Shown piece by piece: positions 25,856 to 34,483 of a stretch of DNA of 64,000 nucleotides. Made by a program: the position numbers and the translations under genes. Each line of letters begins with the position of its first letter. The stretch's first letter is position 1. The notes under the pieces were generated by a model. It was not told the DNA's origin. It made no database searches and saw only the letters and a list, made by a program, of their open reading frames with translations. The stretch is from a bacterium (GTDB lineage Bacteria; Vulcanimicrobiota; Vulcanimicrobiia; Vulcanimicrobiales; SCRA01): positions 1 to 64,000 of the forward strand of contig SCRA01000004.1 of the NCBI GenBank assembly GCA_004297985.1, given 5' to 3'.

Positions 25856-27321
25856 TGAGCGAACCGGCGCTGCGGGAAGATGCGGCGGCGAGCCGCGTGA
25901 TGTGGATCTATATGCTCACCGGCATCGCCATCTTCGCGTTGATGGCGCTGTTGGGGCTGACGATGCGGATGGGGCAGGCGAAATGGATCGCGCTCGATCC
26001 TACGATGTTCTATGCGATCATGACGCTTCATGGCGCGGGCATGATCACCGCGATGGCGCTCTGCGGCATGGGCGGCCTGTGGTATCTCATGAACCGGGAG
26101 CGCGCGCTCAGTACGCTCGTCGCCTACTGGGCGTATGCGCTCATGGTGGCCGGCGTCGTTGCCGTTCTCTTGAGCGTCTTTCCCGGGAAGTTCGGCGCCG
26201 GTTGGACGTTTCTCTACCCCTTACCGTTCGTCGGGGCGGCGTGGCCCTCGTGGGCAACGGGGCTCTTCCTGCTCGGCATCGCGCTGGTCAATATCGGCTG
26301 GATCGTCTGGTGCACGCAGATGTTCGGCTGCGTCGTCGCAAAATACGGCGGCATCCGCGGCGCGCTGGCGTGGGATCTCGTCTTCCATCCCAAGCAATTC
26401 GCGGCATCGGGGCGCCATGAGCCTCCGCCGCAGGCGTTCGCGGCGCTCGTCGCGGCCGTCGACGGTCTACTGGCCGGTGCGGCGGGCATGCTCGTCGGCA
26501 TCGCGCTGATCGTGCATTGGCTCTCGCCCTCGATCCCGCTCGACCCGCTCTGGGCGAAGAACCTGACGTACTTCTTCGGCCATACGTTTGCCAATCTGAC
26601 CATCTACATGGCGATCGCGCTGGTCTACGTGGGTCTTCCGCGGTACGCGAACCGCGAGTGGCACACCTCGCAGGTTCTGGCGGTAGCATGGTGGGGGACG
26701 CTGCTCTTCGTGGCGTTCGCGTACTTCCACCACCTGTACATGGACTTCGTGCAGCCGCGGCCGGTACAGTACATCGGCGAAGTCGTCTCCTACTTGGCGG
26801 CCTTTCCGCCGGCGGTCGTTACCGTCTTCGGCGGCGCGCTCTTGATCTTCCGCTCGCAGTTGCGTTGGACGATGGGCTCGATGTTCATGTTCGCCGGCAT
26901 GGCGGGTTGGATCGTGGGCGGCTTCGGCGCCGTCATCGACGCGACGATCGACATCAACTCGACGCTGCACAACACGCTCTGGGTACCGGCGCACTTCCAC
27001 ACGTACCTGCTGGAAGGCGTCGTGCTCTTCGTGCTGGGCTGGATCTTCCACCAGCTCGAGGAGCGCAGCTCCGCGCAGTCTTCTCCGCTCATGCGCTGGC
27101 TGGTGGCGCTGGGCGTCTTCGGCGGCGGTGCGATCTTCTTGCTCGCGTTCTACGTGGCGGGAGCCGACGGCGTTCCGCGGCGCTACGCCACGCAGCCGCC
27201 GCCGGGGCCGGAGATCTCCGCGTGGGCCTCGATAGGCATCATCATCCTGTTGATCGGCTTCCTCATCTGCCTGGTCGAGGCGGTGCGGTTGGCGCGCCTG
27301 CGGCGGGCGGTCGCTCCGTGA
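25855..27321 (+). CDS. heme-copper oxidoreductase subunit I lacking the active-site tyrosine
   Basis: 488 residues, about 12 membrane helices. Candidate low-spin heme ligands are His59 (MTLHG) and His382, the high-spin heme ligand is His380 (VPAHFHT), and the CuB/FeB histidines are His243 (FGHTF) and His292-His293 (FHHLYMD). In A- and B-type oxygen reductases His243 would be followed four residues later by the cross-linked Tyr (GHPEVY); here that position is Asn247. This rules out a standard aa3/ba3 active site and raises the possibility of a CuA-type nitric oxide reductase. It sits inside the aromatic operon with coupled starts on both sides. Confidence 0.85.
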   Translation: MSEPALREDAAASRVMWIYMLTGIAIFALMALLGLTMRMGQAKWIALDPTMFYAIMTLHGAGMITAMALCGMGGLWYLMNRERALSTLVAYWAYALMVAGVVAVLLSVFPGKFGAGWTFLYPLPFVGAAWPSWATGLFLLGIALVNIGWIVWCTQMFGCVVAKYGGIRGALAWDLVFHPKQFAASGRHEPPPQAFAALVAAVDGLLAGAAGMLVGIALIVHWLSPSIPLDPLWAKNLTYFFGHTFANLTIYMAIALVYVGLPRYANREWHTSQVLAVAWWGTLLFVAFAYFHHLYMDFVQPRPVQYIGEVVSYLAAFPPAVVTVFGGALLIFRSQLRWTMGSMFMFAGMAGWIVGGFGAVIDATIDINSTLHNTLWVPAHFHTYLLEGVVLFVLGWIFHQLEERSSAQSSPLMRWLVALGVFGGGAIFLLAFYVAGADGVPRRYATQPPPGPEISAWASIGIIILLIGFLICLVEAVRLARLRRAVAP

Positions 27322-27770
27322 TGACCGCGTCGCGGCGCACGCTCGTGATCGCGCTGCTGGCGGCAGCATGCGTTGTCGCCTCCGTTGTTCCGCCAATCGA
27401 GTCCTCGTCGATACGCCTGGACGTGCAGACGCATCACCTAGCGCACGCCGTGATCATCGCGCTCGGCCTCGCGCTGGGCCTGGTGATCGCCTCGGGGCGT
27501 CCGGTACGCGAGGAGCAGCCGGCGTGGCTGCTGGCCGCCCTCGCCTCGCCGCTGCTGGCGATGCTCTTGATGATTCCCGCCACCTACGATTTCACCGAGA
27601 CGCATCCCGTGCTCCACGCGCTCGACCACCTGGTCTTCGCCGCGCTGAGCCTCCTGACGGCCTACGGGGGGGAGCACTACCTGCGTGGCGTGGGCTGGGC
27701 CGCGGCGATCGCACTGGAACTGATGGCGGTGGGCGCCGCCTTCGGCTACGGCATCATCCTGACGCGCTGA
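27321..27770 (+). CDS. small polytopic membrane protein, possible oxidoreductase accessory subunit
   Basis: 149 residues with four or five hydrophobic helices (about 7-25, 40-57, 68-86, 98-113, 125-146) and little soluble sequence. His and Asp/Glu pairs near helix ends (THHLAH, HALDH) could bind metal or heme, but this is speculation. The ATG overlaps the subunit I stop (TGATG), so it is probably a third subunit or assembly factor of the heme-copper enzyme. No family recognised. Its 3' end overlaps the convergent paaX gene by 17 bases. Confidence 0.7.
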   Translation: MTASRRTLVIALLAAACVVASVVPPIESSSIRLDVQTHHLAHAVIIALGLALGLVIASGRPVREEQPAWLLAALASPLLAMLLMIPATYDFTETHPVLHALDHLVFAALSLLTAYGGEHYLRGVGWAAAIALELMAVGAAFGYGIILTR

Positions 27771-28614
27771 CGTCGCCGAGCGTAGGCGGCGCGGCGCGAT
27801 AGATGCGTTCGAAGAAGCGTGTGGCTCGCGGCAGCAGGAGGCGGTAGTAGTCGGTGAAGGTCGCGACGGCTTCGGCGCGCGGCCACCCGGCGGGAACGAC
27901 ATGGTCTGGAAGCCCCGGATCGAGGTAGAGGAACTTGCGGTAGTCGTGAACCAGCCACTCACGCTCCACGAAGCAAGCGTTCTCCGCCAGCGGCGGGCTC
28001 GCCGCACGCGCGCGCTCCAGACAGGGGCGATACTCCGCAACGAACGCGCGGTAGGCTTGTTCGATTCCGGGAAGGTCCCAACAGCGTGCTGCCAAGGCGC
28101 GGTCGTCGTGCGGCCCCACATTCTCGGCCACGAAGGCATCGACGTGCTCCGAGACGCCGAGCGCCGCGGCGACGTCGCGGAACGGCTGGCAGACGTCGTG
28201 CGGGGCGAGCCACGTCGAGGGTGAGAGCATCGCGCAGCCCAGGAAGATCAGCTCTTTGCGGAGGCGGTCGCGCAGGCTGCGCCGGCGCTCGGGGATGCGG
28301 TAGGTGACGATCCGCCAGCGCCCGTCCCACGCCGCGCTGCGGTCGTGATAGATGCGCGGACTGGCTTGATCGATGATGCGACGGCCGTGCTCGGTAAGCG
28401 AGTAGTACGCCTTATTGCCCACCCGGCGTGCTTTGAGCCAGCCCTGGCGCGCCATGCGCGAGACGGCGGCGCGCACGGCCTGCTCCGAGAGGCCGAACTC
28501 TCCCATGAGCCGGTTCAGGCTGCCGATCCAAATTTCTCCGCCGTAGTTGCGGATGACGTCGCCGAAGAGGGTGAAGATGAAGGACCGGGGGCGTGTGATC
28601 TGCCGGAGTTTCAT
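27754..28614 (-). CDS. paaX: PaaX-family transcriptional repressor
   Basis: 286 residues. The N-terminal winged helix contains IWIGSLNRLMGEFGLSEQ and AVRAAVSRMARQGWL (about 25-65), followed by the PaaX central and C-terminal domains (WRIVTYRIPERRR, then the late helix WLVHDYRKFLYLDP). PaaX proteins repress phenylacetate degradation genes and are released by phenylacetyl-CoA. Its convergent placement at the end of the aromatic operon makes that operon, and the inverted repeat at 18976-18990, the natural target. Start ATG 28614 has no clear ribosome-binding site. Confidence 0.87.
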   Translation of the reverse strand: MKLRQITRPRSFIFTLFGDVIRNYGGEIWIGSLNRLMGEFGLSEQAVRAAVSRMARQGWLKARRVGNKAYYSLTEHGRRIIDQASPRIYHDRSAAWDGRWRIVTYRIPERRRSLRDRLRKELIFLGCAMLSPSTWLAPHDVCQPFRDVAAALGVSEHVDAFVAENVGPHDDRALAARCWDLPGIEQAYRAFVAEYRPCLERARAASPPLAENACFVEREWLVHDYRKFLYLDPGLPDHVVPAGWPRAEAVATFTDYYRLLLPRATRFFERIYRAAPPTLGDVSASG

Positions 28615-28640
28615 CGCTAGCGGCTAACTGTTCCGCGAAG

Positions 28641-28895
28641 ATGGGCATGCTCCCGCCGCACTCGCCGCGCCGCTCACGGTTCCCCTCTCCCAAGGAACGA
28701 CGTGTCTCCGCGCTCGGGCGTCCGTTGCCGCGTGCGGTCACCTGGCTGCTTTTAGCCGCCGGAATGGCCGTGGCGGCTGCGCTGGTGCTGCCGGAACCGT
28801 GGCGTACGTGGGTGATCGGTGCGGCCGTAGCCGTCTTCGGGCTGGTAACCGTCTGGCGATTGAGCGGGGCCTTTCCCGGGAGTCGCGGGCGGTGA
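28641..28895 (+). CDS. small two-helix membrane protein upstream of dacB
   Basis: 84 residues: a basic, Ser/Pro-rich N-terminus of about 30 residues, then two hydrophobic helices (about 33-51 and 56-75) and a short basic tail. The TGA overlaps the GTG start of the carboxypeptidase gene, which suggests translational coupling. Only 26 bases separate ATG 28641 from the divergent paaX start, so this start (or the ATG at 28647) is uncertain. No family recognised. Confidence 0.5.
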   Translation: MGMLPPHSPRRSRFPSPKERRVSALGRPLPRAVTWLLLAAGMAVAAALVLPEPWRTWVIGAAVAVFGLVTVWRLSGAFPGSRGR

Positions 28896-30265
28896 CGCTG
28901 ATTGCGGCGGCTGCGCTGACCGCCGTGCTGCTGGCGCGGGCACCCTCCGTGGATGCCGCGGTGCAGCGCACGCTCAGCGAACCGGCGCTGGCGGGCGCGC
29001 ATGTCGGAGTGGCCGTCGTCGACCCGCACGACGGGGCCCTGCTCTACGGACACGATGTGGACGGCGAATACCTTCCCGCATCGACGTTGAAGCTGTTGAC
29101 CAGCGCGACGGCGCTTGCCGTACTGGGTCCCGACGCGCGCCCGCGTACCCAGCTCGTGTACGACGGCGAGACGCTCGCGCTGATCGGCGGGGGGGACCCG
29201 TTGTTGGCGGAGCGCGATCTCGATGCCGCGGCCTCCGCCGTGGCGGCGGCGGGCGTCACGGAGGTGCATCGGCTGGCGGTCGATCAATCGTACTACGCGG
29301 GTCCCGTCTATCCCGCGGGCTGGTCGTGGGACGACTTGGCTGCGTACTTCGCGCCGCCCGTCACGGCGCTCTCGCTCGAGGAGAACGCGCTCGACGTCGA
29401 CATCGCGCCAGGTTCGGCCGTCGGCGATCCGGCAGACGTGCGCGTGGAGGAGGCGTACGCCGGTACGCTCTATGCGAACGCCGCGGCCACCGGCGTCGCC
29501 GGATCGCCGGCGACAGCGGATTGCATGCTGGTGCAGTCGGCAAGCGCCGTGCGCATTGCCGGGAGCGTACCGCTCGGAAGCGCGGTGATCCAGCAAGGGT
29601 GCGCCGTCCTCGATCCCTCAACGTTCGCGGCGGCCGTCCTTACGGGATCGCTGAAGGCGCGCGGCGTGCAGGTTGACGCGATCGCGGATGCCGCGGCCGC
29701 TCCCGCCGGAGCACGCACGCTCTGGGCGCATGACGGTGCGAGCGTCGCGGAGCTGATCGCGAAGATGCTGGCGCCCTCGGACAACTTCATCGCCGACGAG
29801 CTCTGCCGTTGGATCGCGAAGCGTCGTGACCCCACCGGCTCGTTCGTGGCGTGTGCCCGCGCGCAGAGTGCCTACGCCGCATCGCTGGGCATCGATCCGC
29901 ACACGCTCTCGCTGCACGACGGCAGCGGTCTCTCGCGTTACGATCTGCTCACGCCGCGCGATCTCGGGCTGCTGCTGGCGGCGATCGCGCGCGGCCCCGA
30001 TGCCGCCGTCGTGCGCGGGGCCCTGCCGCGTCCAGGGCGCGAGGGCACGCTCGCTCATCGATTCGAACACTCGCCTGCCGCGGCACGGATAGCAGCCAAG
30101 ACCGGCAGCATGGACCACGTCGACGACCTCGCCGGCTATGTTCAGACGGCAGATCGCGGCGAGCTGGCCTTTGTTGTCTTGGTCCAGGGTTTCGCGAACG
30201 AGCGGGATCGCATGGCGGTCCGCCTAGCCGCCGAGCGCATCGTCGAGGCGATCGCCGCTCTGTAG
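28892..30265 (+). CDS. dacB: D-alanyl-D-alanine carboxypeptidase/endopeptidase, PBP4 class (S13)
   Basis: 457 residues. Signal sequence at the N-terminus, then the penicillin-binding motifs in order: STLK (Ser64-Lys67), SDN in APSDNFIAD, and KTG in AAKTGSMDHV. The long insertion between the first two motifs is the PBP4 domain II/III feature, so this is a class C enzyme that trims peptidoglycan peptides in the periplasm. The GTG start at 28892 removes a frame-shared N-terminal stretch that would not be a signal peptide and overlaps the stop of the upstream small gene. Confidence 0.88.
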   Translation: MTLIAAAALTAVLLARAPSVDAAVQRTLSEPALAGAHVGVAVVDPHDGALLYGHDVDGEYLPASTLKLLTSATALAVLGPDARPRTQLVYDGETLALIGGGDPLLAERDLDAAASAVAAAGVTEVHRLAVDQSYYAGPVYPAGWSWDDLAAYFAPPVTALSLEENALDVDIAPGSAVGDPADVRVEEAYAGTLYANAAATGVAGSPATADCMLVQSASAVRIAGSVPLGSAVIQQGCAVLDPSTFAAAVLTGSLKARGVQVDAIADAAAAPAGARTLWAHDGASVAELIAKMLAPSDNFIADELCRWIAKRRDPTGSFVACARAQSAYAASLGIDPHTLSLHDGSGLSRYDLLTPRDLGLLLAAIARGPDAAVVRGALPRPGREGTLAHRFEHSPAAARIAAKTGSMDHVDDLAGYVQTADRGELAFVVLVQGFANERDRMAVRLAAERIVEAIAAL

Positions 30266-30285
30266 GGGGAGCGGCGGCTCGATAG

Positions 30286-30315
30286 TTGACGATTTTCCGG
30301 TGAATACGATATATT
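30286..30315 (+). promoter_or_regulatory. promoter of the GntR gene, predicted leaderless transcript
   Basis: TTGACG (30286-30291), 18-base spacer, TATATT (30310-30315). Transcription would start at about 30322, the A of the ATG. No ribosome-binding site is present upstream of that ATG, in keeping with leaderless translation. The near-palindrome TGCATATATGGCA spans the start and may be an autoregulatory site. Confidence 0.6.
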
Positions 30316-30321
30316 GCATAT

Positions 30322-31014
30322 ATGGCAGAAACGAAAGGCGCCATCGCTCCACTGTCTCGCGCATCGCTGCGGGACCGCGTCTACGGCATGCTGCAGGAGG
30401 CGATCGTCGCCGGTGAGCTGGTGCCCGGCGCCCGGCTGCTCGATCAAGAATTGGCGGCCCGGTTCGGCGTGAGCCGGACGCCCGTTCGCGAGGCCTTGCA
30501 GCGGCTTGAGGACAAGGGACTCGTCGAGAGCGCCCCCGGCGCATACACGCGGGTGGCTCCGCTCGATGCTCGGGAGGCGCGCGACGCCTTCCCCGTGGTT
30601 GCCGCGCTCCACGGCCTCGCAGCAAGATTGGCGCATGGGCGCGTGACCGAGAGCCATCGCATGCGCATGCGCGAGGCGAACCGGGCGTTCTCCCTTGCGC
30701 TGCGCAAGCGCGACGCGAGCGCCGCCATCCGCGCCGACGACGCCTTCCACGACGTGCTGATCGAAGCGTCGGAGAACGCCGAGATCAAGCGCACGCTCGA
30801 GCGGCTCATGCCGAGAGTGCGCCGCCTGGAGTACGCGCAGTTCGGGCTCCTGGGACGCCGCGAGTCCGTCGAAGAGCACGACCACATCCTTGCGGCATGC
30901 CGCCAGGGCACCGCACAAGCGCTGCAGGGGCTCGTCGAGCAGAACTGGCTCAGCCTCGGAAAGCTCTTGATCCGTTCGTTCAAGGAGACCGATGATGCCA
31001 ACCTTAGCGCATGA
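30322..31014 (+). CDS. GntR-family transcriptional regulator (FadR/FCD type)
   Basis: 230 residues. The N-terminal winged helix (about 12-80) contains LDQELAARFGVSRTPVREAL, the classic GntR recognition helix. The C-terminal helical FCD domain has Asp/His residues (DDAFHDVL, HDHILAACR) that bind metal and acid ligands in this subfamily. It probably controls itself and the overlapping SHMT-like gene in response to a small carboxylate or amino acid. The gene overlaps the next start by about 20 bases. Confidence 0.87.
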   Translation: MAETKGAIAPLSRASLRDRVYGMLQEAIVAGELVPGARLLDQELAARFGVSRTPVREALQRLEDKGLVESAPGAYTRVAPLDAREARDAFPVVAALHGLAARLAHGRVTESHRMRMREANRAFSLALRKRDASAAIRADDAFHDVLIEASENAEIKRTLERLMPRVRRLEYAQFGLLGRRESVEEHDHILAACRQGTAQALQGLVEQNWLSLGKLLIRSFKETDDANLSA

Positions 31015-32335
31015 GCGCGTCGATGAGGTACACGATCCCGCGACCCTCGAGTGGGCCCGCACGACGATCGAGCGCGCGCTTTCGCCGCGCATGATCCAGC
31101 ACGAGGTTATCGCCGCCGTCGAGCGCAATGCCATCTGGCGCGGTGAGGAGTGCGTGAACCTCCTAGCGCCCGAGGCGCCGATGAGTCCCACGGTGCGCGC
31201 CCTCCTCTCCTCGGAAGTGGGACAGCGCGCCGCTGAAGGGCACATCGGGCCCAACAACCGCTGGTTTGCCGGCACGCGCTACATCGACGAGATCGAAGCG
31301 CTCTGTATGGAGCTGCTCAAGAAAGTCTTCCGCGCGCGGTACGCGGACCATCGTCTGGTCGCAAGCATGATCGGCAATATGGCCGTCTACGCCACGCTGA
31401 CGCGGCCCGGCGAGACGATCATGAGCCTCAGCCAGCCGTTCGGCGGTCACTCCAGCAATCGTCACGACGGACCGGCGGGCATCCGAGGACTGCGTATCGA
31501 GGACGTCCCCTTCGATCCCGTGGAGCTGGAGGTCGACGTCGAAGCGTTCGCGCGTAAGGCGCGCGCCGTGCGCCCGACGCTCGTGGCACTGGGCGCTTCG
31601 ATGACGCTCTTCCCGCTGCCGGTGAGGCAGATGGCCGAGATCGTCGCGGAGTGGGGCGGGCGCCTCTACTTCGACGGCGCCCATCAGATGGGGTTGATCG
31701 GCGGCGACCAGTTCCAAGATCCATTGCGCGAAGGCGCCTGTGTGATGACGGGATCGGCCGGCAAGACGTTCAGCGGCCCGCAGAGCGGTATGATCGTGTG
31801 GAACGATCCCAAGCTCACCAAGCCTCTCACCGATGCCATCTTCCCTGCTCTTGCCGCGACGCATCAGGTCAATCGCGTGGCGGCGCTGGCCGCGGCGGCG
31901 GCCGAGTTCCTCGCGTTCGGGCACGACTATATGGCGCAGATCGTCGCCAACGCGCAGGTGCTCGCGAAGGCGTTGAATGAGCGCGGCATCTCCATGCTCG
32001 GCGCGCGCAAAGGCTTCACGCGCACCCATCAGGCGATCGCGGACGTTCGATCCTTTGGCGGCGGTCTTGCGGCAGCGCAGCGCCTCGCCGAAGCCAACAT
32101 CATCACGAACAAGAACCTGATTCCCGGCGACGAGGCCGCGGACTGGAATACACCCGGCGGCCTGCGTATCGGCACCACGGAGGTCACACGCTGGGGGATG
32201 AAGGAGCGGGAGATGGAGGCGATCGCCGACCTGATCCACGGGGTCTTGGTCGCCAAGCGCGATCCCGCCGACGTACGCCGCGAGGCTATCGCGCTGCGCA
32301 GGTCGTTCCCGAGGCTGCAGTACTGTTTCGACTAA
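30995..32335 (+). CDS. SHMT-family PLP enzyme with altered lysine motif
   Basis: 446 residues, fold type I PLP enzyme aligned with serine hydroxymethyltransferase over its whole length: AEGHIGPNNRWFAGT matches the SHMT glycine-loop region, FDGAHQMGL provides Asp227 and His230, and the Schiff-base lysine is Lys257 in SAGKTFSGPQSG. Standard SHMT has His before this Lys (THKT); here it is Gly256, and LAPEA replaces the usual ASEN. The TFSGPQ string resembles transaldolase-like SHMT relatives. It may be an aldolase or hydroxymethyltransferase for another amino acid. Two ATGs (30992, 30995); the second has better AAGGAG spacing. Overlaps the GntR gene. Confidence 0.75.
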   Translation: MPTLAHERVDEVHDPATLEWARTTIERALSPRMIQHEVIAAVERNAIWRGEECVNLLAPEAPMSPTVRALLSSEVGQRAAEGHIGPNNRWFAGTRYIDEIEALCMELLKKVFRARYADHRLVASMIGNMAVYATLTRPGETIMSLSQPFGGHSSNRHDGPAGIRGLRIEDVPFDPVELEVDVEAFARKARAVRPTLVALGASMTLFPLPVRQMAEIVAEWGGRLYFDGAHQMGLIGGDQFQDPLREGACVMTGSAGKTFSGPQSGMIVWNDPKLTKPLTDAIFPALAATHQVNRVAALAAAAAEFLAFGHDYMAQIVANAQVLAKALNERGISMLGARKGFTRTHQAIADVRSFGGGLAAAQRLAEANIITNKNLIPGDEAADWNTPGGLRIGTTEVTRWGMKEREMEAIADLIHGVLVAKRDPADVRREAIALRRSFPRLQYCFD

Positions 32336-32425
32336 AGGCGGCCGCCTTCCAGCCCGGCCCCTTGGCCGTATCGCATGGACGCTCCACGGAGGCTAGGGGG
32401 CGGCGAGCGCGGTAAAAGTGTCGCT

Positions 32426-33403
32426 ATGACCAGACCGACGATCTTCATCGACGGTGAGTCCGGCACCACCGGCCTCCAGATCCACGCGCGATTGAGCGGC
32501 CGCGACGACGTGGAGATCGTCAGCATCGCGACGCAGCGCCGAAAAGACGAGGCCGAGCGCCGCCGCCTGCTCAACGCCGTCGACCTCGCCGTGCTCTGCC
32601 TGCCGGACGGCGCCGCACGTGAAGCCGTCGCGATGGTCCAGAACCCCGAGGTCCGCGTGCTCGACGCCAGCACCGCGCACCGCGTCGATCCCGCGTGGGT
32701 CTACGGCTTCCCCGAGATGCTCCCCGGCCAAGAAGAGCGCATCCGCCAGGCGCCGCGCGTCTCCAATCCCGGCTGCTACTCCACCGGGGCGATCGCGCTG
32801 GTGCGTCCGCTGATCGACGCGGGGATTCTCCCCCGCGAGTACCCCCTGGCGATCCACGCGATCTCCGGGTACAGCGGGGGCGGGCGCCGGCTCATCGAGG
32901 CCTTCGAGGGCTCGGGCGGCGAGCCGATCTCCGATCCCTACTATCTCTACGCGTTGGAGCTGGCGCACAAGCACGTTCCCGAGATGCGCCTTTACGGCGG
33001 TCTCGCTCACCCCCCGCTCTTCACGCCATCAGTCGGCGTCTTTCGCCAAGGCATGCTCGTCCAAGTACCGCTGCAGCTCTGGTCACTATCGCAACGCGTG
33101 ACGGGGCGCGACGTCCACGCGGCGCTGGCCGCGCGCTACCAGGGGCAGCGCTTCGTGCACGTCGCCCCGCTCGAGGCTCCGCCCGCGCGGCTGACCCCGC
33201 AGAGCGTGAACGATACCAACCGCCTCGAGCTCTTCGTCTTCGAGAACGCCGCGGAGCGGCAGGTGCTGCTGGTGGCGCGCCTCGACAACCTCGGCAAGGG
33301 AGCCTCGGGGGCCGCCGCGCAGAACATCGACCTGATGCTCGGCCTCGGCGACGACGCGCGCACGTACGCGATCCGCCAAGAGGCGGAAGGCAGCCCGGTC
33401 TGA
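32426..33403 (+). CDS. argC: N-acetyl-gamma-glutamyl-phosphate reductase (type 2)
   Basis: 325 residues. N-terminal NADP fold with [12 protein letters not shown], catalytic Cys117 in [10 protein letters not shown], and the substrate loop [11 protein letters not shown]. The short type 2 form (about 310-325 residues) is distinct from the 340-residue type 1. It reduces N-acetyl-glutamyl phosphate to the semialdehyde in arginine synthesis. No other arg genes are in the window. ATG 32426 begins directly with the Rossmann strand. Confidence 0.9.
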   Translation: MTRPTIFIDGESGTTGLQIHARLSGRDDVEIVSIATQRRKDEAERRRLLNAVDLAVLCLPDGAAREAVAMVQNPEVRVLDASTAHRVDPAWVYGFPEMLPGQEERIRQAPRVSNPGCYSTGAIALVRPLIDAGILPREYPLAIHAISGYSGGGRRLIEAFEGSGGEPISDPYYLYALELAHKHVPEMRLYGGLAHPPLFTPSVGVFRQGMLVQVPLQLWSLSQRVTGRDVHAALAARYQGQRFVHVAPLEAPPARLTPQSVNDTNRLELFVFENAAERQVLLVARLDNLGKGASGAAAQNIDLMLGLGDDARTYAIRQEAEGSPV

Positions 33404-33478
33404 CGGTCGAGTTCTGTGTGATCTACGCATGCGCTCCGTCGCGTTCGCATCCACGAGCGCGATCAGCTACCTGCTTGG

Positions 33479-33491
33479 CTAGGTAACCTAG
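33479..33491. repeat. 13-base palindrome upstream of the lipoprotein gene
   Basis: CTAGGT-a-ACCTAG, perfect 6-bp arms, 66 bases before the lipoprotein start codon in the 153-base gap after argC. It could be an operator. Nothing else is evident in the gap. Confidence 0.35.
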
Positions 33492-33556
33492 GCACCTCTT
33501 GCTACTTGCAAACCCATGCGCTGTGGAGTCTGATACTCGCAGGAGGGTGTGCCTAT

Positions 33557-34468
33557 ATGAACGCTATTGACAATTCTCGTTCTAGATTCTTAACAGCGAG
33601 CGGATCTTTGCTGTTGCTTGCTGGGTGCGGCGGTGGGGCGAGATTACTCGTCCCGTCTTCGTCAGGTAGGGCACTTGCGAATAGCGATCTTGCAAAAGCA
33701 GTCGGTGATCCCGACATCTTGCAGCAAATCCTCGCACTGTCACCAGGCAAGGCTCTCACGCTTCAGGGGAAAGGTCCTTGGAGTAAGACGACTAGAATCC
33801 AGCCCCAATGCGGTAATTACCTTAGTGGCAAGCGATTGCCGCAAGCCTGCTACGGCGGAGGTGGCACGTTGTGGCAGAACCAGAACGGTTTCGCCACGGG
33901 TACCACGAACAACGGAAACACATCCTTTAGCGGCGCGAGTTACAATAGCAGCAGCGGTGCGCTTGTCGCCACGCACGGCGCTTCTGGAAGTAACAATCGA
34001 TTGACGAGCGTCTCGTACACGTCGAGCGGCCAGACCGTTACGCAGAATCTCCCGGCGCAGACAATCGTTCCAGGGACGAACACGGTCAACGGGTACCAGG
34101 TCAACGTTAGTGGCTCTGCGCCGTATAACGCCACGGCGTCAGTGAATTCCGGTGCTGGACCGATTAGCGCCGCAACGCAGACGAATGGCAGTGACGCGGT
34201 CTCGACGCTTTCCGGCGGAGGTGTCACGCTAAATACGACAGTCCTCGCGGCAGGCGAATCGAGTTCAGATGCGATGTCCTACAGTAGTGCTTGGGCCCAG
34301 ACCGCGTGCAACAACGTAATACTCGACTCCATAGTGGTGATGCTTGTGTTTACAGGCTGCGCAAGTGGATTCATACTGTGCGCTGGATCCGTGCTCACGG
34401 TTTTGGACGAGATGAGTCTTGTCCTAACCTTTGTCGGCGGGGCTTGCGACTCGATCTTTCAACAGTGA
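33557..34468 (+). CDS. unrecognised lipoprotein with hydrophobic Cys-containing C-terminus
   Basis: 303 residues. Signal peptide and lipobox LLLLAGC (Cys24) followed by GGG. Residues ~60-120 contain paired cysteines (QCGNYLSGKR, ACYGGGG). Residues ~120-250 are Ser/Thr/Asn/Gly-rich with short TATG- and SGA-type repeats, probably beta structure. The last ~55 residues are strongly hydrophobic with Cys at several positions (TACNN, TGCASGFILC, GGACDS). Base composition is clearly lower in GC than its neighbours. I do not recognise a family. ATG 33557 follows AGGAGG. It is paired with the small membrane protein 15 bases downstream. Confidence 0.6.
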   Translation: MNAIDNSRSRFLTASGSLLLLAGCGGGARLLVPSSSGRALANSDLAKAVGDPDILQQILALSPGKALTLQGKGPWSKTTRIQPQCGNYLSGKRLPQACYGGGGTLWQNQNGFATGTTNNGNTSFSGASYNSSSGALVATHGASGSNNRLTSVSYTSSGQTVTQNLPAQTIVPGTNTVNGYQVNVSGSAPYNATASVNSGAGPISAATQTNGSDAVSTLSGGGVTLNTTVLAAGESSSDAMSYSSAWAQTACNNVILDSIVVMLVFTGCASGFILCAGSVLTVLDEMSLVLTFVGGACDSIFQQ

Positions 34469-34483
34469 GAGGATAGGACCGAC

